Shown here: positions 44,006-53,644 of the stretch, piece after piece
How the letters are laid out: each line of letters starts with the position of its first letter
How positions within the stretch are numbered: position 1 is the stretch's first letter
Source: CBDEFX01 sp965237635
GTDB lineage: Bacteria; Chloroflexota; Dehalococcoidia; Lucifugimonadales; CAUZJF01
Reading direction: 5' to 3'
Assembly (NCBI GenBank): GCA_965237635.1
Contig: CBDEFX010000002.1
Span: 1,178,001-1,242,000, forward strand
Length of the DNA stretch: 64,000 nucleotides
The notes under the pieces: model-generated
Seen by the model: the letters and a program-made list of their open reading frames with translations, nothing else
Databases searched by the model: none
Told to the model about the DNA's origin: nothing
Program-made: the position numbers and the translations under genes

Positions 44006-44150
44006 CTCTGTGAGCCCACCGAGAGCTTCGGTTCGTGCATAGTGACTCGTTGCAGCGGAGGAGCAAGGGCCTTCGAGGGCACCCTGTTGTGCTTGTTGCC
44101 TACCCTTCCGATGGTCTATCTTAGAGGCCACACGTAGGCCAGCTAGCCAG

Positions 44151-44975
44151 CTAGGGCCTCAAAGCGCTGTCGGCCCGTAGCGTGAGTCGTCCGTTGGCCC
44201 CGGCGTAGCGCACCCGTCCCACCGCCTCCCGCAGGAAGTGGGCGGCGCCGCGGGCGGTGTTGGCCCGGCTCTCGCGCAGCCGGGACATCAGCACGTCCCC
44301 GGTGCCGGCGGCGATGGCCAGCAGCGGGTGGTAGCCCCGCTTGCCGGTATAGCCGTGGTGGCGGGCGCCCTCCTTGGCCAGTCCGTAGGTCTCGCAGACG
44401 GTGGAATCGAGGTCGATGGTGAACGGCGCGTCGCCGGGTCCGGCCCCAGCGGCCCAGGACCGGGCCAGCAGCTCCCGGCTCACCCGGTCCAGCTGGCGGA
44501 CGTGGCCCCACCGGAAGCTGCGCAGGAAGGTCCCCAGGGTGGATGGCGCCTTGACTGTGCCGCCCAGGGTGCAGGCCGTCCCCCCGGTGCGCAACACATC
44601 GGCGTCGTCGATGCAGTCGCCGCCGGCCATGACTGAGGCCACCAGGGTCATCAGCTTGTCTCCGGTGTTGGCCCGGCCCGGCGCGCCGCCCAGGTCAAGG
44701 TGATGGTCAACGAGTTCCCGCAGGCCCAGATGCCGGGCGAGGGTGGCCGGCAGGAGCAGACCGGCATTGGCCACCAGGCGGTGATCGTCAAAGACGATAC
44801 GGATACGGTCGGGGTGGTTGCGTGGTAGCATCTATTGGGTGCTCCTTCTCTGGGACTGTTTTGCTGTTACAAAACCATTATCCCAGATTCAGAGGAGCAC
44901 CCTCTGGACACTTCAGGATGCTAACCAAACGCCCTCCCTCGGTGGATTCGGGCTTAGAGGCGTGTGCATAATTCG
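44151..44975 (-). pseudogene. IS1380-family element, truncated transposase
   Basis: Transposase frame 44831-44151 codes 226 aa: DRIRIVFDDHRLVANAGLLL, LGTFLRSFRWGHVRQLDRVS, the first catalytic Asp in FTIDLDSTVCETYG, then GYTGKRGYHPLLAIAAGTGD and RLTLRADSALRP before a stop. The family protein is about twice as long, so the C-terminal half with the last acidic residue is gone. The upstream element end (to about 44975, GAATCCACCG) is shared with 27232. Confidence 0.82.
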
Positions 44976-45157
44976 TTCTTGAGACTAGGGCTGCGCTCGT
45001 CTACAATGTGGTGTAGGGCAAATGGCATTTAACTGCACAAGTGCCGTGGTATCAGTCTATAGGAGAACAATACGCAGAACCGTGCCTAGGCAAGACGCTC
45101 AGCACCTGATAGATGCTATGCTATTGCGGACGTTGAGGTGACGATGGAGTCATTACC

Positions 45158-45505
45158 ATGGACAGCATAACACTCAAGAACTTCCGGTGCTTCCGCGAGA
45201 AGCAGACCGCCCGCCTTGCGCCGTTGACACTACTCGTTGGAGAGAACAGCACAGGCAAAACATCCCTTATGGCGATGATTCGCATCCTCTCCGACATGGT
45301 CTTCAGCTTTCGAAATCCTGATTTTAAGGAAGACCCGTATGACCTTGGAAGCTTCGACGAGATCGCCCATCACAGGGGTAGAGGCGGCAAGGCCAATCAG
45401 TTCGAAGCTGGGTTCAGCATCAAGCCGGGCAGCAAAAAAACCGTTCTTGGCGAATTCCACTTGAAGCTCGTAGTCGCGGTCCTCGAAGTCGAGGCTCAAC
45501 TCTAA
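45158..45505 (+). pseudogene. AAA ATPase (RecF/OLD-like) N-terminal fragment
   Basis: 115 aa with the classic start of SMC/RecF-type ATPases: MDSITLKNFRCFREKQTARL then APLTLLVGENSTGKTSLMAM, a complete Walker A. The family is usually over 350 aa and carries Walker B and a signature further on; here the frame drifts after FSIKPGSKKTVLGEF and abuts the end of the Kelch gene at 45570. Such ATPases are frequent in defence systems. Truncated, probably inactive. Confidence 0.7.
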
Positions 45506-45569
45506 GGGCTTGAGTTTGTACACCATTGCCTTGTTGCCTCTGTGGAAGACGACTACCAAGTTACCACAA

Positions 45570-46965
45570 CTACCGTGCCGCCTCCGTGGATGGGGTCCAG
45601 GTATCGGCTACGGGATCGTAGACCTCCGCCGAAGCGGTCGGGAACTCCTGACCTTGGAAAGGCCTCGTTCCGCCCACGACCAGCACCCTCCCGTCCCGGA
45701 GAAGCGTCGCCGTATGCTCATCGCGGGTTTCTATCGTATTGGCAGCCCTTGACCAGTCGCCAGTCGACGGATCATAAATCTCCGTCGCCTGGCTCGCCGT
45801 GCCTCCCACTACGAGCACTCTGCCGTCCGAGAGTAGTGTCGCCGTGTGCTCGACGCGGACCGCTGCCATTTCCCCTGCCCCAGACCAGGTCCCTGACGAT
45901 GGATCGTATATCTCTGCCGAGGAGAGGGTTCCGCGGCCTCCCTCGCCCCCGGTGACAAGTACCCGTCCGTCGGCAAGTGTCGCTGCGGCAGGCCGGGCCC
46001 GGGGCTCACTCATGCTGCCCGTCGCTGACGAGGACCCCGTTACCGGGTTATAAAGCTCCACTGAGTCCATATGAACTCCGCCGTCAGCCCCTCCTATCAA
46101 AAGCACGTTTCCGTCCGCAAGGAGTGCGCCCGTGTGCCAGATACGTGTCTCTAGATTTCGTGACGTGGCGCCCCCGGCGGGGGCCCATGTGCCGGACCTG
46201 GGATCGTAAAGCGCCGCCGATTCTCCCAGCCCGCCTACTACCACCACCGCGCCGTTCTCCGCCATCTCCAGGGAGTGATGGCCCGTCTCCTCGGGCATGT
46301 CGTCTACGAGTGACCACGTCTCGGTCGAAGGATCGTATACCTCTGCGGATGCGATAGAACCCGGATGCGATAGAACCCAACCAGACGACTCGCAAATCGT
46401 GGCCACCACGCTCAAACCCACCTGTCAACCCTCCGGAGACCAGCACGCTCCCGTCCTCGAGAAGGACCGCACCGTGATTTCTGTGTCCCTCGAACGAGGG
46501 GCGGGTCGGCGACCAACGCCCAGTAGCCGGGTCGTAGATCTCTGATGACTTTACACCGGCCAGGATATAGGCGAAGGGCGTCGTGGCGGCGTGGCCCCCG
46601 GTAACCAGCACCCTACCGTCTTCGAGCAATGTTGCCCTGTGGTTATATAGAGTGGCCGCCGTCATGTCTCCCTCTGCCCTGGGGATGGGAGTGGGCGTAG
46701 GCCGTGGGGTTCGCGTAGCCGGAAATTGGAATACGGACGCTGGAGCCTCGGCCGGAGCGACCGCGGTCGCCGGTGTCACCGTGGCGGTCGGTGCGACAAG
46801 GGGAGCCTGTGCGGCGGCGGCTGGGGGTGCGACTGTGGCAATGGGCGGAGCGCTGGCCCCAGTGCCGCAGGCGATACCTACCGATGTGAGCCCAAGGGCG
46901 ATGAGTGTCAGGTGCAGTAGACGACGAAACTCGCGCAGCCTGAGTAGGCTAGTGAATCTGGTCAT
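45570..46965 (-). pseudogene. Kelch-repeat lipoprotein broken by a 16-bp duplication
   Basis: Start ATG 46965 with AAGGAGG upstream; signal peptide LHLTLIALGLTSVGIAC ends in a lipobox, then an Ala/Thr/Pro linker. Kelch/galactose-oxidase-like repeats follow (ATLLEDGRVLVTGGHAA, SEIYDPATGRWSPT, LVVGGTASQATEIYDPSTGD) and end STEAAR at 45570. The frame breaks at 46347-46378, where 16 bases are duplicated. Removing one copy joins VWLGSIAS to AEVYDPSTETW in one frame of about 465 codons. It may be a fresh null allele or a phase-variable gene. Confidence 0.8.
46347..46378. repeat. 16-bp tandem duplication in the Kelch gene
   Basis: GGATGCGATAGAACCC occurs twice in direct succession. Sixteen is not a multiple of three, so it shifts the frame. 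Confidence 0.9.
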
Positions 46966-46986
46966 GGGGTCACCCTCCTTACAAGT

Positions 46987-47158
46987 TGTATAGACCGGGG
47001 GCATAGGTTACACATGTTCGGAGACATGGTAAACACATTGTTGGTTATTTGGGATAGTCTCGTTCATCGATGGTGGTGATGTGGTGAGCATGGAAAAAGA
47101 CCTGCCAGACTCCATCTTAAGAGGTGGACCGTAAGGCGACAGACTGCCCTGTAAAGGG
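46987..47158 (+). mobile_element. IS481-like element remnant
   Basis: Begins TGTATAGACCGGGGGCATAG, like the end of the element at 13424-14709, and further on shares CCAGACTCCATC with its transposase C-terminal region. It is cut by the ISNCY copy at 47159. It lies 22 bases upstream of the Kelch start codon. Confidence 0.7.
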
Positions 47159-48879
47159 TGTCGATGGTCTACGATTATGTCAGTAGTTAACAGGTCAGGG
47201 AAAATGTCAGTTCATGAAAGGATTGACATTGACCCAGAAAGAACAGGCAAGGCTCCAAGTGCTCAACGGTATCCTGAAAGGTCAGATATCAGTGGATGAG
47301 GCGGCAGAGGTTCTGGGAGTGAGTGAACGCCACGTTTGGCGAATCCTGGCGGAGTATCGGAAGGAGGGTGCCGCCGCACTGGCTCATGGGAACCGAGGTC
47401 GCCGAGCGAACAACTCCATCCCGGAGGAGGCCAGGACTCAAGTTGTGGCCCTGGCACGCACACGGTATGCAAGAGTAAATCATACGCACCTAACCGAGCT
47501 CCTGGCAGAGCGGGAAGAGATCGTCTTGGGGCGCTCTACGGTCCGGCGTATCCTGGTAGGCGCCGGCATGGCTAGCCCCCGTCGACGTCGACCCCCACTG
47601 CATCGGGTCCGTCGCCAGCGCATGAGCCAGGAAGGCATGTTGGTGCAAGTAGATGGCAGCGTTCATGCCTGGCTAGAAGAACGGGGCCCTCGATGCACCC
47701 TGCTGTTGGCAATCGATGATGCCACCAGCACCGTGCCCTACGCACTGTTTCGCCATGAAGAGGACACTCATGGCTATTTCCTCCTCATGCAAGAGCTGAT
47801 CCGGCGTTGTGGGGTTCCTTTGGCCCTGTACAGTGACCGCCACGCCGTCTTCAAGTATGTACCTGGCTCGCATCAATCGCCTGCGCCGACCCAATTCGGT
47901 CGTGCGATGGCAGAGCTTGGGGTGGAGCAGATCTTCGCGCGTTCTCCGGAGGCGAAGGGTCGGGTAGAACGGGCCAACGGCACCTTCCAGGATCGGCTGG
48001 TGACCGAACTACGTCTGGCTGGGGCCAGAACCATCTCAGAGGCCAACCAAGTCCTGTGGGCTTTCTTGACCCGCTTCAACAAGCGCTTCGGGGTGCCACC
48101 AGCACAGTCCACCAACGCATATCGCTCTCCAGATCCGGACCTGAACCTGGCAGGCATACTGTGCTTCAAGCATAGCCGCAAGGTGGCCAGAGACAACACA
48201 GTCAAGTACAACTGGCATACCCTCCAACTGCTTCCTTCGAGCGAACGGTCCACTTACGTTGGAGCGCACGTGGTGGTCCAAGAGCGATTAGACGGCAAGC
48301 TAGTAGTGTGCTATCAAAACCAAATCGTCCCTACCCAGGAAGCGCCACCGCGTCCTGGTGTCCTCCGGACTCTGAACGCCACTCGAGGTCTTGGCAGCGT
48401 CACCGTGGAGAACCTCGCTGCAGGCATGGACACCAACGGGATCGGTGGTCACGAGCGAGAAGGACTGGGAGCGATGACCGCGATCGGCCGGGGACTCGCC
48501 GCAGGGAGATTGACCACGGATCGCGAGAGTGAAGCCGTCCACCCTAAGGCTCAACCACCCAGACCGCCGACGCCTCGTCAGCGAGCCCGTTGGAAAGCAG
48601 TGCAGAGGGCCAAGCGTCGAGGCCTTTCTCTTCGGGCAATCGCCCGGGAATTGGGCATATCCCGCATCACCGTCCGAAAGTACGTTGAGGCTTCAAGTCC
48701 ACCTGTCTATCCGGACAGGGAGCTCGCTGCTCACTCTTGATCATGTGGAACCGCCTTCGGTCCATAACAACCGGCCTGTGGGTAAGTGGGCAATCCCGCC
48801 AAGGTTGTCCATTTATCCGCGGGCTGCTCCGCTCGGATCGAGTCACCATCACTGCCACCCACGGTGTCACACGAAGCTG
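47159..48879 (+). mobile_element. ISNCY-type insertion sequence, copy 2, right end missing
   Basis: Left end TGTCGATGGTCTACGATTAT at 47159. Sequence follows copy 1 to GTCACACGAAGCTG (48879), then stops about 115 bases short of the copy-1 terminus and joins IS21 sequence after nine filler bases. Without its right end it cannot transpose by itself. Confidence 0.85.
47214..48740 (+). CDS. ISNCY-type transposase, copy 2
   Basis: 508 aa, one residue different from the protein of 37833-39359; all motifs described there are present (VQVDGSVHAWLEERG, YSDRHAVF, GRVERANGTFQD). The gene is intact although its element has lost one end, so it could act in trans on copy 1. Start ATG follows TCAGTTC with no strong ribosome site. 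Confidence 0.85.
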   Translation: MKGLTLTQKEQARLQVLNGILKGQISVDEAAEVLGVSERHVWRILAEYRKEGAAALAHGNRGRRANNSIPEEARTQVVALARTRYARVNHTHLTELLAEREEIVLGRSTVRRILVGAGMASPRRRRPPLHRVRRQRMSQEGMLVQVDGSVHAWLEERGPRCTLLLAIDDATSTVPYALFRHEEDTHGYFLLMQELIRRCGVPLALYSDRHAVFKYVPGSHQSPAPTQFGRAMAELGVEQIFARSPEAKGRVERANGTFQDRLVTELRLAGARTISEANQVLWAFLTRFNKRFGVPPAQSTNAYRSPDPDLNLAGILCFKHSRKVARDNTVKYNWHTLQLLPSSERSTYVGAHVVVQERLDGKLVVCYQNQIVPTQEAPPRPGVLRTLNATRGLGSVTVENLAAGMDTNGIGGHEREGLGAMTAIGRGLAAGRLTTDRESEAVHPKAQPPRPPTPRQRARWKAVQRAKRRGLSLRAIARELGISRITVRKYVEASSPPVYPDRELAAHS

Positions 48880-48888
48880 AGGGATCGG

Positions 48889-49779
48889 CTCGGGAACGAC
48901 GGCACAGGCACCAGGAAGTTCCGGCGAGCATATCCCACCAGCCCCTCGACCTTGCCCTTGTCGTTACCCTTGCCGGGCTGGCCGAACCGATCCTCGAACA
49001 GGTAGTGCGACACCAACTCCGAGAAGACGCGGGTACGCTTCCTTCGACCGTCTCCCAGGATCCTGGCCACCGCCAGCCTCGTGTTGTCGTACAGGATGCT
49101 CCGGGGTACGCCGCCCAGGAACGAGAACGCCGAGACGTGACCGTCGCAGAACGCCTCGGTCGTTTCTGCGGGGTAGGCTTTGACGAAGCATGCGTCGCTG
49201 TGGGGAAGGTCCAGCACGAAGTAGTGGATGGTCTGCTCCACTCCGCCGATCACCGCCTTGGCCTGGCCGAAGTCGCACTGGGCGTGACCGGGAGGGTGAG
49301 ACAGCGGAACGTACATCTCACGCGTCCGCCGCCGCCGCTCGCGCACGTAGTCTTTGACTATCGTGTACTTGGAACCTGTGCTCAGCTCTCAGACGCTCGT
49401 AGATCCGCTTCGCGGTGTGGCGCTGCTTCTTCGGAAGACTGCGGTCATCCTCCAGTATCCGGTCGATCACCCCGCGGTACGGGTCCAGCTTGGGGCGGCG
49501 GGGCGGTTCCCGACGGTAACCGGGAGGCACCGAGTACTCCAGCATCTTGCGCACCGTATCCCGGTGCAGACCGAACACTCGGGCAGCCTCCCGCGTGCTC
49601 ATCCCCTCCACCATGCAGGCCCGGCGCACTCGCACGTACAGATCCACCTTGTACATCCTTCACACCTTCCATCGAGTTGCCTCCAACTCTATAGAAGGCG
49701 GCGGGTGGTCCAGTTTTCAAGCGCCACTCCTCAACGCTCGACTCCGCCTCACCAGTCCATTATTACTCCGCCCTTTACA
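48889..49779 (-). pseudogene. istA: IS21 remnant with frameshifted istA
   Basis: Right part of an IS21 element matching 41030-41923. The istA 5' half is present (49656 downward) but has lost five bases near 49369 (CCACT in the other copy) and three near 49508, so the frame breaks after ERLRAEHRF; the rest, including HAQCDFGQAKAVI and YDNTRLAV, continues in another frame to 48889. istB is absent. The outer end is TGTAAAGGGCGGAG. Confidence 0.85.
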
Positions 49780-49782
49780 CAA

Positions 49783-50287
49783 GCTCGTGGCGAAGAAATT
49801 GCAGAGCAGCCTGGCGGTCGAGGGCGAGCTGCCCGAGGACGGGCTGGCCGCATATGGCGACGACGAGGACGATCTGATGCTCGCCCTGGCCCGCAAGATC
49901 GTGAGCGGAGAGGAGGGAGAGGAGGAGACGGTGGAGGCGGTGTTCGCGCAGGCGCGGGACGCCGAGGCCGCAGCCGAGGAGCTGCTGGTGGACGAGGGGT
50001 GGAGGACACTTGAGGTGGAGCCTGAGATCGTCGAGGCGTCCGCCTCGGCCGACAACGGGACCAACGGCACCGGAGTGGCCCTCGACATAGGGGCACCCAA
50101 CAACCACGCGGAAGTGGAAGAGGCGGCGGAGCAGTCGGTGCTCACGTGGGCGGAGCTGTTCGCCGAGGAGCCTGTTAAGCCGAACCGGCGCCGCAAGCGG
50201 CCGCAACCGGCCTCACTGTCGCTGTTCGAGTGGGTGGTCAACGCCGAGGAGGAGAGGGAGGAAGAGCTGGTCGGCGCGGACCGCTGA
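49783..50287 (+). pseudogene. C-terminal part of an acidic hypothetical protein, cut by IS21
   Basis: 168 codons: KLVAKKLQSSLAVEGELPED, GDDEDDLMLALARKIVSGEE, EETVEAVFAQARDAEAAAEE, SLFEWVVNAEEEREEELVG. Strongly acidic and helical with a basic patch KPNRRRKRPQ. The frame is open back through the IS21 end only by chance; the true N-terminus is lost. I recall no function for this tail. Confidence 0.55.
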
Positions 50288-50828
50288 CTAGGTGCTGACC
50301 GAAACGCAAGGGGCGGCCATCGTATTGCACGGTGGTCGCCTCAGCTCGTTCAGCTATATGTGGGCCTTTTTTTGTTGTCAGAAAGGGCCACTCGGGCGGC
50401 CGACAAAGACGAGGACACACTCACAGCGCGGGCGCTTAGCCTCACAGGAGAGATCGGAAGGTGTGGATTTCCAGGAAGGCACGGTATCCGTGACCATCCG
50501 GGGGCGAGGTGGGTACAGATGAGCCTCTGGTCTCGCGTGTTCGTCAGTTACCGAAAGGAGAGAGGGGTGGTGATGGTCAAGGGACAGGTAACGAGGTGGG
50601 ACGGTACGGTGAACGTGATGGTCTCGGACATGAAAACCGTCCCCTTCGGGCGGCCAGATACCGGAGTCCCATGGCTGGCACTGACAAACCTATCCGAGAG
50701 TGGTCAGCCAGGCCGTCGGCCTGCGCGGGAGCGTATAGATAGACAAGCACTCGGCAGGGCGAGAGGTTGGCTAAACTCTGTGAACGTGTGTCTCGGTCGG
50801 ACCACCACAAACCCTACTCCCCCTATTC
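50288..50828 (+). other. Intergenic region with a possible DnaE2-like scrap
   Basis: No intact gene. At about 50519-50660 the reading LWSRVFVSYRKERGVVMVKG followed by QVTRWDGTVNVMVSDM resembles the C-terminal OB-fold of error-prone DNA polymerase DnaE2, but it is short and isolated, so this is weak. The remainder shows nothing. Confidence 0.3.
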
Positions 50829-51287
50829 CTACCTTCCGTACCATGGTGAGTCCGGTGACTTCCATACGGCCGTGCCCCTTGAGCCCCTCCTTGGCCAGTC
50901 CTCGCTAACGCAGAGGATTTCCATCACCTGCAACGAATGCCCTGGGGACGGATTGGTTGTCCGATCACTGGACCCAGGCTGGCCATACTTGACGGACATC
51001 ACGGGCTGCCCCTCGGGATAGTGGCCGTCGGCGTTCTCACACCAGTTCTTGTCCAGGTCAGGCCCGACCGTCGCATCGGCTGCTTCCACCGGCTCTCCGC
51101 CGGAAGCATGGGCCACAGAACCTACCGGCAATATGGACTGCTCGGTCCCAGAATTCCAGGGCTGAGTCAGCCAGACGGCTGTAGCCAGTAGCACGACCAC
51201 GGCCACCGCAGATACGAGCGCACGTACGCCGATCCTGTCCAGCCACGGCCTGATCGTTGATGAACGATTCATCATTTCAGCGTGCAT
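50829..51287 (-). CDS. Hypothetical exported or membrane-anchored protein
   Basis: 152 aa. A basic N-terminus and one hydrophobic segment (ALVSAVAVVVLLATAVWLTQ) could be an anchor or signal; the rest is hydrophilic with two Cys (NWCENADGHYPEG, VMEILCVSEDWP). GGAGGG precedes ATG 51287. It lies 45 bases downstream of tatA on the same strand. No family recognised. Confidence 0.55.
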   Translation of the reverse strand: MHAEMMNRSSTIRPWLDRIGVRALVSAVAVVVLLATAVWLTQPWNSGTEQSILPVGSVAHASGGEPVEAADATVGPDLDKNWCENADGHYPEGQPVMSVKYGQPGSSDRTTNPSPGHSLQVMEILCVSEDWPRRGSRGTAVWKSPDSPWYGR

Positions 51288-51332
51288 CTCAATCCCCCTC
51301 CCTCTTTGAGAGCGGTCTAGTCCTCGGAACGT

Positions 51333-51527
51333 TCAGCCCTTAGGCTTCATCCCAGAGTCGAGCTCGGAAGGGCGTCTGGTGTCCGACTCTCCCGACTGCG
51401 TTTGCCTGAACTCTCGGATCGCCTTGCCTAGCGCCCCACCAATCTCAGGTAGCCGACCTACGCCGAAGATGATCATGACGATTACCAGGAGAATTATTAG
51501 CTCTGGAGGCCCGATGTGAAAAGGCAT
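51333..51527 (-). CDS. tatA: Twin-arginine translocase subunit TatA/E
   Basis: 64 aa: a short periplasmic start, one membrane helix (PELIILLVIVMIIFGVGRLP), the FG hinge and the amphipathic helix (EIGGALGKAIREFRQTQSG), then a charged tail. This is the complete TatA/E layout. It would form the pore part of the Tat export system; no tatC is in the window. AGGTTAGGG gives the ribosome site. Confidence 0.92.
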   Translation of the reverse strand: MPFHIGPPELIILLVIVMIIFGVGRLPEIGGALGKAIREFRQTQSGESDTRRPSELDSGMKPKG

Positions 51528-51879
51528 TCCCTAACCTCCGTGTGAGTTTGCCTCCAACCCAGACAACGTATCCACTCGCTGACCGGCTCTCACGTGATGA
51601 CGAGGTTGCGTGCCGGGAAGGTGTCAAATAAGCGGGGATAAAACTACCAACTCACAATCAGGAAGCAGTCGATGTTCGGGCGATTCCGGCGGCGGAGATC
51701 GATTCAGATGCGATTCGGACGTATGCAAACAGATCAGAAGTCTAGATGTCGCCCGTTCACCCTGAGTAAGATCTGGAAACAATGATGTGGTGAGCGCAGG
51801 GTTCTATTTGAGAGCTACGTCAAGCCGCCGTATCGATGGACCCATGCCTCTTTCCCGATGTGGGAAAGCCCCAAGGGAC
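51528..51879. other. Intergenic region
   Basis: About 350 bases between tatA and a lipoprotein gene, AT-richer than the genes; nothing recognisable apart from the likely tatA promoter area. Confidence 0.4.
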
Positions 51880-52827
51880 TCAGTCTGACCGGCTGCGGCT
51901 TGACTGTGCTTCCTGTTCCCGCACCTCGCGGGCTTCCACCGCCTCGCGGAAGAAGTCTTCGCCGACGGCCGAGTGTCCATCGTTGGCCTCGAGTGCTTCT
52001 CGGGCCAGCCTCATCGCCTTGTCAACGTCACACCGCCCCTCGGAGACGACGTCGAACCACGGATGCTGACCCCCGACAACAAAGTCCATAAGAGACGTGC
52101 ACACTCTGAGCTCGTTCAACAGTACGATGAGCTCCTTCGGCCCTAGTTGCATCTTCGCGTCCTGCATCTCCCTGGCGGTGCGTCTGACCGCCAGGAGCCG
52201 GACGATCTCCTCTTCGCTCTCGTTCAGTTTGAACCTGAGTTGCCACTCTCGCCCTATCTCCACCACCTGGTTCTTCCACCCCATCTCCACGAGCTTCAGT
52301 AGCCCCTCGAGCCCGTCTTCGGCGGCATCCAGTACTCGTACGGCCTCTTCACCGAGTCCCTCCAGCTTCAACAGCAGCCACTCCTCGGCGTCGCTGTCTT
52401 GCACCATCCTGGTGAGCAGCCACTCGTCCTCCCATTCCAGCGGCGTCTCTGCCGAGGTCACACCGATGGCCGATTGATTGGGGGCCATACTCGCCCATTG
52501 CTCCTCGTCGAAATTGGCGAAGCTGTTGGCGAAGTACTTACTCGCCCAGGGGCTCTGGGGTAGCAGCCGATAGGCTTCCTGGTACTCTGGAGAGAGTATC
52601 TGAACGGCAGGCGGTAGGGTAGTAGAGTGTTCCTCGATCTGCCGACGCTCAGGCGCCGGCGATAGTCCGCCGGACGGACCCGCGGCCCCCGCCCGTTGCG
52701 TCGGCGGTGCGGACAGCGCAGGCGCTGCTAGTGACGGCTCTTCGACCTCGACCGGCTGTCGGCCGCAGCCGGTCGTCAGGAACACGCCAGCGGTCGAAAG
52801 TAACAACCACTTTCTTAGCATGGTCAT
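51880..52827 (-). CDS. Hypothetical lipoprotein, alpha-helical
   Basis: 315 aa from ATG 52827. Signal peptide MLRKWLLLSTAGVFLTTGC with lipobox; Pro/Ala linker; then a mainly helical body rich in Glu/Leu (EEWLLLKLEGLGEEAVRVLD, NESEEEIVRLLAVRRTAREM). A TATAAT box ends six bases before the ATG, so the mRNA may be leaderless. The longer frame to 52893 would put the promoter inside the gene and is rejected. Function unknown. Confidence 0.7.
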   Translation of the reverse strand: MTMLRKWLLLSTAGVFLTTGCGRQPVEVEEPSLAAPALSAPPTQRAGAAGPSGGLSPAPERRQIEEHSTTLPPAVQILSPEYQEAYRLLPQSPWASKYFANSFANFDEEQWASMAPNQSAIGVTSAETPLEWEDEWLLTRMVQDSDAEEWLLLKLEGLGEEAVRVLDAAEDGLEGLLKLVEMGWKNQVVEIGREWQLRFKLNESEEEIVRLLAVRRTAREMQDAKMQLGPKELIVLLNELRVCTSLMDFVVGGQHPWFDVVSEGRCDVDKAMRLAREALEANDGHSAVGEDFFREAVEAREVREQEAQSSRSRSD

Positions 52828-52833
52828 GTCGAC

Positions 52834-52839
52834 ATTATA
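52834..52839 (-). promoter_or_regulatory. Consensus -10 box directly before the start codon
   Basis: TATAAT on the minus strand, followed by GTCGAC and ATG. A weak -35 (TAGTGG) lies 17 bases upstream. Transcription would start at or next to the A of the ATG. Confidence 0.5.
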
Positions 52840-52889
52840 CGACGAGAACCACCCTTCCACTACATTGCAAACAGCCCGCCATGCCCGGA

Positions 52890-53474
52890 TCAATCATCAA
52901 CCCAGATATTGAGGCGCGTGGTCTCGTCCGAAGTCGGTAAAGCAATCGGCCCTTCGGGGTACTGTGCAACTAGCATGCTTCCAGTATGATCGTAGTACCC
53001 AGAACTATATGGCAGTTGGGCCATGGTCCATGCACTCGTTGCGTGCCATTTCGCCAAAGTATAGTAAGTTGAACCACCGTCATGTTTACTGAGCCACGAA
53101 CCTGACCAGATTTGGAGCATCAGATCGTCGCAATTCCCCGATGAATACGACTGTATAACCGACGTATTCCACCAGAGGACGGGGCCGGTCATCCAGCAGC
53201 GGGAGAATTCAAGAAACAGAGGATCAGGAATGGCCGGTAGACTGCCCCACTGATCAGAGCTGATCGCCAGGTCATAGGTCGCGTGGTGGGCGTCGAACGC
53301 CTCCTTTTCCGCCCGTACTACTAGTGTCAAGAAGCTCTTGACGTCCTCTAGATCAAGTCCCTGCGATATAAGGTGCGGCACGAATTCGTCTGACAAGTTC
53401 GTCCGGGTGTCGTCTCGCAGACTGTGATATGTAGCCAGGTCCTGACCCTCTAAAAGCGTTTCGATGGACGGCAC
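52890..53474 (-). CDS. Hypothetical protein
   Basis: 194 aa: SIETLLEGQDLATYHSLRDD, then VKSFLTLVVRAEKEAFDAHH and an aromatic-rich C-terminal half (WWNTSVIQSYSSGNCDDLML, STYYTLAKWHATSAWTM). It looks soluble and codes consistently, but I recognise no family. It precedes the lipoprotein gene on the same strand with 62 bases between. Confidence 0.5.
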   Translation of the reverse strand: MPSIETLLEGQDLATYHSLRDDTRTNLSDEFVPHLISQGLDLEDVKSFLTLVVRAEKEAFDAHHATYDLAISSDQWGSLPAIPDPLFLEFSRCWMTGPVLWWNTSVIQSYSSGNCDDLMLQIWSGSWLSKHDGGSTYYTLAKWHATSAWTMAQLPYSSGYYDHTGSMLVAQYPEGPIALPTSDETTRLNIWVDD

Positions 53475-53644
53475 TGCCTTTTGCTGCTCGCCTGCGAAGG
53501 CAACCGCGCCCCCAGCGCCGCAGAGATCAATGCTCTAAGCCACTCGGGAGGCACGCCAAATCCGTAGGCTAGATAGCGAAAGAGGCCTGATCGGGTATCT
53601 TCTCCGAAGTAAGTCCGGGATACCATTCTTCTTTGAACAGGACA

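Noticed and set aside
50519..50660. DnaE2-like OB-fold gene
   Set aside because: Only about 45 residues resemble the family and nothing upstream continues it; kept as a remark in the intergenic entry.
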